Shown here in pieces: positions 37,030-48,062 of a stretch of 64,000 nucleotides of DNA. Within the stretch, counting starts at the first letter, position 1. The number at the start of each line of letters is the position of its first letter. The translations under genes were made by a program, and so were the position numbers. The notes under the pieces were generated by a model. It was not told the origin of the DNA. It saw nothing but the letters and a program-made list of their open reading frames with translations, and did not search any database. This stretch comes from Silene latifolia (lineage: Eukaryota; Streptophyta; Magnoliopsida; Caryophyllales; Caryophyllaceae): the NCBI RefSeq assembly GCF_048544455.1, contig NC_133530.1, positions 17,661,748 to 17,725,747 of the forward strand, in the 5' to 3' direction.

Positions 37030-37556
37030 TAAAGAAGCTGTGCTGAACTAAACTGAATTAAGCAAAGCTGAATTGACCGAAATTGAAGTAAGAGTTACTC
37101 CGAATAGAGCTGGACTGAATTGGGTTGAATTTAGCTAAATGGAGCTGCTAAACTGAATGAAGTTGAGCTGAAATAAGCTGCCTCCAACTAAAATATAAAA
37201 TTTTTATGTCATCATACAAATAAGACTCGAATAACTATTATACCATTTAAGAAATTAAGTTGCTACATTATGCTTGATACATTACAACTTTCACATTGAT
37301 CACACTTGATATTTCAAATATACAGATAATTCATTTTCGATATCTCAAAAAGTCGAGCAATTGCAATATCATCAAGTCACTAACGCCTTGTTCTTTTATT
37401 TTGGCTTAATTTCAGTTCAATTTAACTCAGTTCTATTCAGTTTAGATCAGCCTAGCTCTATTCAGTTCAACTCAATTGTATTCAAATTAACTCTTATTTC
37501 AACTTTATTCAGTTTAATTTAGTTTAATTTTTTTAACCAAAAAATTCACAACTAAG
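37030..37556. repeat. Inverted pair of TTCAGTTCAACTCA-type sequences
   Basis: The left arm (37030-37190) is dense in GAACTGAATTGAGCTG-like words. The right arm (37384-37550), starting GCCTTGTTCTTTT, has the complementary words (TTCAGTTCAACTCA). The arms are inverted and diverged. Both resemble the interior of the MITE at 37973-38190. Confidence 0.5.
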
Positions 37557-37972
37557 TCTTAGATGGTTTAATTGAGATGAGTTGGATCATAGGGTAGGCC
37601 AGTTGAAATTGGGTGGTTACTCGTTGGTTTAAAATGGGTTGGGACCAGTTATTTAGTAGACTGTGCTTTACATGGTACACCGAGCCATGAGAAGACGACG
37701 AATGAAGTTCCCCATAAGAAAAGCATTTGAGTTTGCTTTACAACTATTATTCCCATATGTTCGTCACATGGCCAGCAACTCTATAGTAACATACCACCAA
37801 ACTATACCCTGCAACTCCATACACTAAATAATACTCGTAGGAGTCCTCCATCTTCGATCAATTCTTTCCGTTTGCTTTTGACACGAAAATAACTAATAAC
37901 CTAGAGTCCGAAAGAGTTAAACACCCAAAGAAGAGAAACATATAAAAATGACGAGTTCATGTAGCTTTAGGC

Positions 37973-38190
37973 TTTGTTCTTTCTAGTTTAATTTCAAATT
38001 CATCTGTTCATTTCAGAACTTAATTTAATTTCAAATTTCAGTCTTTTTCTTTGCAAAGGAGTTGAATCGAATGTTCGAGTTGAATCGAATAAATTTGAAG
38101 TGAGAGTTAATTTCAATAGAGTGAGCTGCATGAAGTTGAGTTAAGCTGAACTTAAATAAGTTGAAATTAAGACCGAAAGAACAAGGTCTG
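37973..38190. mobile_element. MITE with GGCTTTGTTCTTTC termini
   Basis: Starts GGCTTTGTTCTTTC and ends GAAAGAACAAGGTCTG, its complement with two changes. The interior is made of degenerate TTGAATCGAAT / AGTTGAGTTAAGC words. There is no ORF and the target duplication was not resolved. Confidence 0.6.
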
Positions 38191-39536
38191 ACTTCAACTC
38201 CATTCAATTCATCTCAACTTCATTCGATTGATTTATTTCGATTCATTAAGTTGATTGAGTTCAACTCTTTTCAGCCGAAAACAACATGGACTTCCCCATT
38301 TGATTGATTCAAACATTAGACGTTGAATACTAGCTAGCTTATTAAATTACAAGCTATGATTATGAGCCTCATCTGAATGCTTATACTCGTAACGATTTTT
38401 CTAATGTGTCACAAGCCACATGTTAGACACTTAGAGAGTTAAAGGTACCTAAATGAAAAGTTTGACAATTAATTTCCCACTGAATAACGAGAAAGTTATT
38501 TTTGTAGCGGAATGGTCAAGTACACCGTTTCCGAACACCACATAATTTTTTCAGGTTCGAAGAATATTAAAGATCTAATCTCAAACAAATATATTAAAGC
38601 AATGTTTGGTTAAATGTCATATTTGTTGAATGAGAGGACAAGAATCTAACACCCAAATTCACATTATAATTGTTCCATATGTCCCTGACTGCAATGAAAA
38701 AAGACAAAACAAGACCGATTTGTACAAACAATAGTTATAGAATTTTAGTTCCGTAATGATTTGATTTTACCTAACATAGATCACAGATTCACAGCCATAT
38801 GCTTGCCTAAAGCATTTCCTACATCTATAATATAATCAATAATTATTGTGTAAGACGATTTTATACCGTAAGACGAACCATTATATAAAAAAAAACCATT
38901 AATTAAAAGAAATAAATGAATGTATTTTATATGAAGGGCTATCTTTACATTTGAGATCATCTTATTATATAATTTGTGATAATATAATGTTATTGGTAAT
39001 ATTTATAACCTTCGAGTAATTTTGACTTAAAAAGTTCTTTGTTAAAATAGAATATCAAATTGTCAAAATAAAATTATGCTAGGTCATATACGCATTTTTT
39101 ACCTTTTCCTGTTGTTGCGTACTGCACTACTTTTCGATGCCGACTTTAAGTTAACGAATCATCTGAGGACAGTAGTAGGCCAAACAAAAAACGACCCGAC
39201 AAACATGCATTTCCAAGCTACAAGCTCATCGAATCACAAGCTATTTAGATCATGAATGTTATGCTTGGTGCTAAATGGCATGAATTAGGGAGACAAAATT
39301 TATACAAGCACAAAAAGGCTACTAAAAAGGTTTTCTGGTTTTATAAAAGATGAGCTTCAAGAACAAGGGTATTCCAGAAACATTCAACCGCGAAGATGAT
39401 GATTAGTGTTGCCAAGTATAAAGATGACATTTTCGGACTTGGCAACAGTTCACCGTCTCTAATAATAGGATTTACCCTCGACAGGTAATTTGGCATTAAG
39501 TGATTGACTTCAAGGATTTCAGAAGGCACTACTAAA

Positions 39537-42500
39537 TCATGATAGTTCGCTGATAATACGCACACACTTTTCTTCCAAGATCTTCACGGCTTCAGTAAAG
39601 AGAACATCGGGAGGTAAAGCTCCGGTAGATTCAATAGTAACTGACAACAGAGCAAAAAAATGAGTTAATTGCAAACCGTCTAGTTCAATTGCAGTTAACA
39701 TTAGTATTTCTTAACCCGATACATCACTCTATTACTGATCACCCATAACAAAATATTAACAATAGAGGTTTGTCTACTATTTGAGAGGTTCATAGACAAA
39801 CCTCCCTATTGTTAAACAAAGGTTTATGGGTTTATAAATGAAAAGGGTTACAATTATGTATACAGGTTTGTGTTTTTGGTTGTGAGTGATAGTAGACCCC
39901 ATGTAGTATACATGTATGAGGTTTATCTATATTTAAGAGGTTTGACTATTGTTGTATTGAGGTTTGTTGTTAGAGAGGTTTGTGTGTTGAGTGATGTGGC
40001 ATTAGACAAACCTCGTTTGGGGTTTGTCTATTGCTAATGCCCAACAGTGTATAAATCTAAATACCATGTAGCACGGCAGATTTAAAGGTAATGTCAACAT
40101 CAAACTAAAGCAACGAAGCAACACGACATCAAAGAAAAAGCCGACTGAGAATAAAAACACGAAGATGAGACCATTGGGATTCAAGTGGAAGTTGAAAGTA
40201 CAACTCGCACCAAGTAAATTGATTAGGGTTTCAATTGGTCCTACATCAAATTAATGTGGTTTCTTACCCAGAACTCAGCTTATGTGCTGAGGTCCTACAG
40301 ACTTGTGTGTTCCTCCTTACTTTCAATCTTATACGAGAATGGTCTAACATGCAATCTTAGTTCAGGCATAGAGAGAATGAGGTGATGACATGTGTAATAC
40401 AGTCTCTCACAAGTTGATGTGCTTGATTTAGCCTCAGGGAAACCCCTTTGGTAGGTTAAAAGAAGAGTAACAAGATAAATTTACCAAAACCAAAAGAAAT
40501 TAGGTATCTGCACAAGCACTCTTTGGAGTTAAAGGGTTGGTCACACACGCATGTGAAACCGTCTGGTACAAGTTTATTTAGCCTCAAGATTTCTCCTTTG
40601 GGCAGTTAACAGAAGAGTAATTAGTTGAATTCATAAATAAACAACTTTTCAAAACCTAATGAAATAAGGTATCTCCAAAAGCAATCTGTCTTTACAATTT
40701 TCCTATTTTGAAGGTGACTTCAGCCATGCAATCAATAGGGGTACCATAACTAAACAAACTGCCAAGCATCAGTTATCAGACTGATAAACATTAGACAAGT
40801 AAACTTACAGATGAAATGATCTTTCTTGCGACGTAAAGCAACATATTCGGCCCATCCTTCCTCTTGAATACATTCCCTGCAAAGTGTGCAAGCTCTTGGT
40901 CTTGCGGCTGTTGCTTTTCTACCTGTTCACAAGAAATTTTTCAATAAGAAATATGAAGAACATGCAGAGTATATCACAAGCTTTACAAAGAAATGAGCAA
41001 CTCGCTAACGTGTCATTTTTGCACTGCAGAAAACCAATGATCAAGAAGACAAGCAAAAATATACTACCTCCATCCCAAATTCATTGTCCTCATTTGACTT
41101 TGGGGGTCAAGGTCTAGATGAGGTTAGACCACACTCATTCAAACATATGTAAAGATACGTTATTAAAATTGTCATAATCGATTCATCGTATAATTTTTTT
41201 TCATGTGACCATTATTAAAAATTGTACTTCCTCTCTTCAAGCAATTTCACTACATTATTCAAATCTTCTCGCATATTGTGAGAAATGTAGCAAATGAACT
41301 GAATAAAGGGAGCAACCATTACAAGTCTTGGTCACTGAGAAAAAGTCTCTCTAGGGTTTGCCTTGATAAGTCCAATCACATGAAAGAAAGATACTCTCTC
41401 CTTTCATTTCGTTGCAAGTCGACTTTTCAGTAATACAATAATTGCTTTTCACTCAAAACGAATTGTAACCTTTGTATATTATTATGATCAAATATCAGTC
41501 ATAATCGATATTGTTGATCCCCAAAGTCAAATGGCAACTCAGAATTATATCAATTTTACCGCGAGAAAAATAGAACCTTAAAAAATAAAAATAAAATATA
41601 CCTGCTGGAGTATCCTCTATATCAAATACATTAGCTGGACATTTCTTAATAAGCTGTTCTGCTCTCTCATCACAAACGTCTTGCAAAAGAACTACCTACA
41701 ATTAGGGGAAAAAAGAAGAGAGTAGAAATCAAGGTATGAGAGTCCTCTTCTCTGTACACGGAACTAAAACGTATGCGAGAGGGCATTGTTGTCAAAAGAA
41801 ATACTGCCAATGAAGATGGTTTTACCTCGGGAAGCATCCGGTACCAAGCAGTGGCTACTGGGGACCATTTTGCATGTTCTTTGCCAATGCCTTTAACAGC
41901 ATGAGCTTCAAGTTCGATTTCCTGCAGAAACACCAAGGTTGCATTCAATGAATTAACAGAAAAATATTGGGGGAATGGATTAACATTAAAAACAAAGTTG
42001 GGTATTGGCTTGATCATAGAGATTTTTTAATGAATCATTAATCAACGGTAATTTATTGGCAGAATTAAACTCCACAGCTAAAATACTAGTATATTGAAAC
42101 AAAGCGAAAACGAGGAAAAAGGAAAATAAAAGCATCCAATCTGAACAGAATCGAATGAATTGATAGATTCGAACTATATCTATGAGACTATGACCTGACA
42201 TTCAGTGAACCTGCTAAACTGATAAAAGACAGAGCCTAAATAGAAGGATTGCAATATCTATCAAAAATTACCTGGCGAGAGGCAAGCCTAGCAATAGTGA
42301 TATCAGGATACTTGGGACATATTGGATCGCTAGAGAACTCAGGCTGCAAGTCCTGACTAGATTTAAAATTTGTGTAAGTCTGGGGTTTTGAAGTTGAACT
42401 TGACGCCGCTTTTTCTAACTCCAATGGAAACATACTACCATTTGGTTGCCACTTTAGTTCTTCTGATTTCACTGCAATGTTTCACCACGTATGGTTACGA

Positions 42501-44832
42501 TCACCCAAGAAATGAACCAGTGAGCAAAAACCACCCGTCATCATTGTTCATTTGCATTGAACAATGAACCAATGAAGTACAGTTGCTATTACCAAAGAAA
42601 CTTTTACGTTAAATAATAGACACTTCAAAAGGCATTAAAGTTATACCTGTAAGACGTTGTCCACCACGTTTACAACGAGCATGAAGGCCGAAGACAATTG
42701 TATTTTTCTCATTTGGCTCATCCTTTTCTTCAAAGAAGAAACATTAGCCAGCCAATTAGTATGCCTTAATGTGTAATGTTAAGTAATGAGTTAAAATTTC
42801 AGTCAATGACCATGACTTGTAAGAGAACAGTCTAGGATCGACCTTCAAGGGAATGAGGCCCAACCTGTGCGCAAGAACTTCATCTTGAACCACCGATGTG
42901 TTATTTGCTATAAGAACCTTCTCAATTGCCATTGTAGGGACCTGCAAAAGTAATTTAAAGTTGACCTCAACCTCATACTGATCACAAAACCATCACAGAT
43001 CTCCACCTAAACAGCACAAACCATATGCAAGGCAAACTACGGAAATCGAAAAGAAGTCAAACCACAAAAGTTCAATGCTGCAGCAAAGCTGTGCGGATTG
43101 CAGAGTGAAATAGGTATACAGTTATAATACAAAGTGCAATCATAAAACCTTGAGATTGTAACATTTTAGAAGTCTGAAAAAAGTATCAGGTTTCTACAAA
43201 TGGTAGTTTTTCGAAATTATTGCTCAAAGCCAAAGGCAGTACACAACTTCAAAGTCCATATGAGCACTGGGCAGCTATGAAAAATTAAAAAACAAGCCTA
43301 GCGAGACTAATTACCCCAAGCAACTATAACATATAGAAAGTCCAAATGAGCATGAAAGAGTCTCTCAAAGTTATACTAAGTGAAGATGAGGATATAAGCC
43401 TTTCGATGAGATACTATTGCATTGATTTATTGGTCATGTTACCGAGCTTAGATAAGATTTGAAAACAAGGAGAGAGGTATATGCGTGGTTATTGGTGCTT
43501 TTTGTGTGTTGCTACATGATACATATTTCATAATGGGCATGTATACAAATCTCCACCAGCCTCAGCAGAAGTGTGGTAAATTAAATTCAGGTAACAAAAT
43601 CGAGAAAACTGACTCGCAGATTTGGATTACAGACAAAGCGAACATACACAAAACTGTATAGCTGAATTATACTATATGTGAAAGAAAACACCTTCAACGC
43701 TGCAAAACGGTGGGGACAGAGGAAAGTTGAGATTAAAATCACCTAAAATCTACAACAAATGATGAAAGAAAGCAATTGATGTAGGATTCAGCCAGATATT
43801 GAGAATAAGAACCAAGGGCAGGGGACGAACTGATAAAAAAAACATACATCAGAGTATTGCAGGATTAACAGCTACTATGAAGACTCATCACAGACTAGTG
43901 GCTTCTAACACCTCAAATAACAATTGTCTAAATCTCTAGAACATTGTCCCAAATCCCGCAATCTCACAATAACATGGTCGGATGCATGCAGGCGTACCCT
44001 TACGTGACTACATGAGCAAGACAAATGAGCTATTTTCATATGACCCAAAAAGAATTACATCAAGAATTGCATTAAATGATGACTGCTGCTGCTACTACTG
44101 CTACTACTACTTCATAACATAGGTGCAATCATTTCAGTGGGTCATTTTGCTTTACTCTTATCATCTTCTAAAACCTAACAATGATGAAAAATATGTATCT
44201 ACTTCAACACAAATTCTCATTTGTGAAGTACAAAATCCGTCAAAAGCTTGTGAGGTGAGACAAAGAGGCAAGTGGGAGGGGAAGTGAGAGGGGGTTGTGA
44301 GAGGTCACAAGCAAGACGGGCTGCTACTTCAATACTAAGCAACATGAAAATCACATCGAGAATTGAATTAAACAGCTACTACTTCATAATGTAAGCGCAG
44401 CTGAGTCATTTTGCTTCATTCCATCCTAGTCTAAAACCAATAACAAGTATTTACTTCAGAATTCAACAGACCTCAGAAATAAGAATACGGCGAAAAGCAT
44501 TGGCCAAAGCAGCATCAATACCAATCATATCAAATTCAATATCATCCTCAGTAAGACGATTAACGACTATTTTGAAATCCTTGAAGAAACTATCCAAGCC
44601 TGAATTATCTACCCCTAGCGAAGCGTAAGCTCCCGAATACATAATCGATTCCGTCTGCGTACAAAAATAATCAAATCAATCAATGAAACCAATTAAACAA
44701 TAGATAATAATTAAGAGATAAACAACTGAAGAAGCAGAAGGAGAAGGAGAAAAACGATACATCAATTGGAGCGTCGGCATTGCAGGTAACACGAGTACGC
44801 TTGAGCTCCAAGTGTTCTGGTAATTCCGGCAT
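39537..44832 (-). CDS. RNA polymerase I and III common subunit RPAC1 (AC40), nine exons, about 357 aa
   Basis: Exons (minus): 44761-44832, 44472-44654, 42811-42941, 42647-42727, 42272-42471, 41826-41921, 41602-41695, 40809-40922 and 39537-39640. The ATG at 44832 gives [15 protein letters not shown]. The RNA_pol_L / alpha-like dimerisation blocks are clear: [37 protein letters not shown] and [20 protein letters not shown]; then [20 protein letters not shown]; a Cys cluster CTLCREC; and the end [18 protein letters not shown]. This is the alpha-I-like subunit that pairs with AC19 in Pol I and Pol III assembly. One problem: at the exon 3 donor the frame fits the family only if one base (T at 42812) is ignored; as written, joining gives a stop at once. 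All other junctions keep frame. It could be an assembly error, a mutation or a noncanonical splice. Confidence 0.88.
39752..40042. mobile_element. MITE-like insertion in RPAC1 intron 8
   Basis: The left side reads ATTAACAATAGAGGTTTGTC and the right side, complemented, GGGCATTAGCAATAGACAAA. AGGTTTGTC/GACAAACCT hairpins recur inside. No ORF. The termini are imperfect, so the limits are approximate. Confidence 0.5.
40432..40692. repeat. Diverged tandem duplication in RPAC1 intron 8
   Basis: Two ~105-bp units (about 40432-40534 and 40578-40692) share ATTTAGCCTCA, CTTTGG, AGAAGAGTAA, ATTAGGTATCT/AATAAGGTATCT and AAGCA, in the same order. Non-coding. Confidence 0.5.
44206..44332. repeat. TTGAAGACGG-family repeat in RPAC1 intron 2
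   Basis: AACACAAATTCTCATT, AAAATCCGTC, GAGGTGAGAC and CAAGACGGGCT are shared with the copies at 11095-12095. It lies in the 1.5-kb intron 42942-44471. Confidence 0.4.
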
Positions 44833-45362
44833 TGTTGATTGTTGAAGGTGAAGATGGAGAATTGGGGATTTAGGGTTTAGGGTTTTGGGGTGGCGCGTAT
44901 TATTTTGAGTTTCGGGTATGTATGTTTAGGGGTTTTGCATTTTTGTCATCGGCTCATTTCAAGTCCGGGTTACTCCGAATTTAGTAGACTTGACAAATGA
45001 CATTTTGGTGTCCCGTGTCGCATTTGTGTTTGTGTCCGTATTTATCCATTGAATATAAACTCGACTTAATTATGGCCGATCAATTTGTTTAAACAACTTT
45101 TATATAAACTAGCCATTTTAATCCACTTATTTCATATAACTAGTTTAAATCCATTAATCTAACTAAATACATAACCCATTAAGTAGAAATGATATGAGTT
45201 ACATGTCTTATTTTTGAACATGTTAGGTTGATTATCGATTCAATTCACCTAATTATGACCATTTATATTTTATATGATAAAAGGGTATTCGTGCCCTAAG
45301 ACTTGAAGCCTAGCTGGCCTAATTGAATTTTCTGTTATGTTCCCGTTAACCTAACTACTTAA

Positions 45363-45652
45363 GGGAATGTTTGGTTGAGAGATTTAGAATGAAATGGAAT
45401 GGATTTTAGTCATTTTTTAGTGTTTTATTGGGGTGTTTTGGAATGGAGTTAGAATCCCGATAGATTCTCATTCCACCCCAACCCCTTGGAATCCCATACC
45501 CACCTCATCCCCATGGATTCAAGCTTCATTACTTCATATTTATTTTTCTAATGAACCGAACATGTTTTGGAAGGTATGGAATTAGAACCCCATACTCCTA
45601 TATTTTCTCATTCCTATCTATTACATTCTTAACTAGTGAACCAAACGACCCC
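45363..45652. mobile_element. Tourist-type (PIF/Harbinger) MITE, 290 bp
   Basis: Begins GGGAATGTTTGGTT and ends GAACCAAACGACCCC; the termini are inverted with a few changes. TAA is duplicated at 45360-45362 and 45653-45655, the 3-bp target duplication of PIF/Harbinger elements. Non-coding. Confidence 0.75.
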
Positions 45653-45977
45653 TAAATGAGTTATACCTTCGTAACTCTAACCTGCTAACTTCATGTCAGG
45701 TTTTTGTGGGAGATTATGATTATCACCTCTACCATTTAGGATGAGTTTTGTTGAATACGGAGTCATTTATGGGTGAGTCATCTTTTAGACGAACAGTCCA
45801 TAGAGAATTTAAGAGCACATTTTTTTTTACTAAGAACAAGTGATGTGCATAATTACATTGTAACACCTCATCATCTTTCATCTATACTGTCTACATACTC
45901 GAATAGATACTTATGAGTTATGAATTATGATAAATTGTTAGGCCGTGTTTTGATTCCATAATTTCATTAGTCCCCTA

Positions 45978-46400
45978 TCTACTAAAACACTGGCCATTCT
46001 AAAAAAAAAATTCACCAAGGTGCATCGACATAAATATAGAAATAAATATTTTTTTCATTAAATAATAGTTTTTTTTTTATCAAACTATAATAGTTTCAAT
46101 AAACTCTAAATTATCCTCATTTAATTAAATTAAAATAAAATGGGTAACAAATTATACACTACAAATGGCTAAATCTTTCATTTGTGCTACCAACAGAGAA
46201 CGATTTGACGCATACTTACGTACAAAACTAAACTATAAATGGTTATTACTTATTACTAACTTCGCGACAAAAAAAGGAATTCATTATAGTAATTTGATAA
46301 AATCGATAAACTGAAATCATTGACTTTGAAGTGTAAAAAATATTTTCATTCAGATGGATTAAAGATGAAATATGAAAATTATTGAACTGTCAATTTAAAT
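45978..46400 (+). mobile_element. 5' part of a Helitron related to that at 17119
   Basis: TCTACTAAAACACTGGCC is preceded by A, and the following sequence shares many blocks with 17119-17470 (TAAACTCTAAATTAT, AAACTATAAAT, CGACAAAAAAA). I found no matching hairpin plus CTAG end, so it is probably truncated; the right limit is a guess. Confidence 0.45.
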
Positions 46401-46675
46401 TTTAAAAGTAATACATTAAAATTTAAAATTTAATGTATCCTACAACCAGTTGTACCCAATTGTATGCTCTAGAACCCGAGCTATATAATAAAGTTTTCGA
46501 GTTTTGTTTTAAAGAAGTCGAGCTATACCATAAAATTTTTGAACTCACTTCCTTAAACATAAAAAAAATTAACTTTAAGAAAGCTCAAAAAAATTACACA
46601 TAAACTCGATAAGATATAACTTTGTTGTATGATGTTATTGTACCACTGGGGGTATAATGTTATTTGTGTTATATA

Positions 46676-46929
46676 CTCCCTCCAATCCAATCCAAACTAC
46701 CCACTTAATTTTTGGAGGTCAAACTTTGAAAAGTTTGACCGTTAATCCACAGAAAATATAAAACTTTGAACGATAAAATTTACATATTTAGTTGTATTAT
46801 GAAAATATTTTTCATAAATTATACTTTTTGCAAAAAAAAATTATATACAAAGGAAGAAAAATGCGGTCAAAGTGTCGACTCGAAGATCACCCAAAAACAA
46901 GTGAATAGTTTGGATTGAATTGGAGGAAG
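46676..46929. mobile_element. Stowaway-like MITE, 254 bp
   Basis: Left end CTCCCTCCAATCCAATCCAA; right end TTGGATTGAATTGGAGGAAG, inverted complements with few changes. It is flanked by TA at 46674-46675 and 46930-46931. A CAAACTTTGAAAAGTTTG palindrome lies near the left end. Non-coding. Confidence 0.75.
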
Positions 46930-47449
46930 TACCATACTTTATTGCGCGAGATCTAGACTAAATACTTTATTAGTCTCTTCACACCTTTCTTTTTATTTAT
47001 TTCTTGTCTTCTTATTTGCGATTCTTATGACTTATGAGTTATGACTCTACATATTTCTCCGTTTACATCTACATCCACACATACTTACCCTTCATAATCT
47101 TTGTACTATAGAATTGTAAATCAAATTCAAAACCATAAAAATACCATATACACAACCCGACCATCTTTATATCAAATTCTCCATATGTTTTTTCTTTAAA
47201 TGTTAAAATGTTTGTTGACAACGAGTCAATGATGCAAGCATTATTATTACGAAGTAGAAAGCAAATTGATCACTCCAAATTCCCGACTAAGAAATATGGA
47301 ATTTTCAATTGAATTGTCATTGTATAATGTATGGTGACACATATCAATTGACCGCTATTTAATGGTCCCTCATCAAACATCATCTCATCTATTTAGTACG
47401 TAGAAAGCAAGAACATTTAAAGTTTGATTGATAGCAACATGATATAGAT

Positions 47450-47626
47450 ATCACAAATTCTCATTGAAGACGGGTAATGGATAATGTCTCTCTCACAAAA
47501 TGTAAATGGATAGTACAAGTGGGGTGAAATGAATACCCCACTTGCCCTCCCACTTGCATTTTGTAAGAGAGTCACTATTCGTCTTCAACTTGTAACGGAT
47601 AGTGGTTGTCTTCAATAGAACGGACT
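47450..47626. repeat. Inverted-repeat member of the TTGAAGACGG family
   Basis: The left arm has CACAAATTCTCATTGAAGAC and CTCTCTCACAAAATG; the right arm has CATTTTGTAAGAGAGTCAC and GTTGTCTTCAATAGAA, i.e. the complement. It forms a foldback of about 175 bp. Confidence 0.5.
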
Positions 47627-48062
47627 GGAAAGATATAGATGCCTTGTCAATCTGGTCCCTAAAGTCTTAGAATGATTCATCGCCACATCATAATTAGCGG
47701 GTCTAGAATATTTACTTTTTAGAATATTCACTGGTAGAACTTAGAAGCATTCATTATTTGAACTTAATGAGGGCGAACATAGAATGCAAATTTGGAAAAA
47801 GATTGAAAATTTTTAACCACTAGCGGGGGAGCGCCCCAACTAGCCCTTCCCTAGCTCCGATGAAATACAAATTCTATTTTTTTTTTTTAAAAAAATATTT
47901 ATTTTGTTTTATTTTCCCTATAAATTGAACAAATAAATACGATTTTTGTTTTATTTTATACCTACATGAATTCGCCATTCGTCACCATAACAGTTTTATC
48001 ATATTACGTAAAAAGTTAATATTATGACACTACTATATTATTATGAGATGTCTCTCGAAGGA

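Larger units (their letters stand above)
35927..39536. other. Intergenic AT-rich DNA with two GTTCAA-type MITEs, no gene
   Basis: No credible ORF. The region holds the inverted repeat structure at 37030-37556 and the MITE at 37973-38190 (both listed). The right end is the 3' flank of the RPAC1 gene. Confidence 0.5.
44833..48062. other. Intergenic DNA with several MITEs and a Helitron end, no gene
   Basis: Starts with the short RPAC1 promoter region. It contains a Tourist-type MITE, a Helitron 5' end, a Stowaway-like MITE and an inverted repeat at 47450-47626, listed separately. AT-rich elsewhere, with no credible ORF. Confidence 0.5.

Noticed and set aside
38500-38560. tRNA-like GGAATGGTCAAGT..TTCCGAACACC stretch
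   Set aside because: It lacks a B-box, matching acceptor stem and anticodon arm.
41070-41330. Stowaway-like ends (CTACCTCCATCCCAAATTC and nearby) in RPAC1 intron 7
   Set aside because: Only one terminus is convincing; a matching inverted end with TA flanks was not found.
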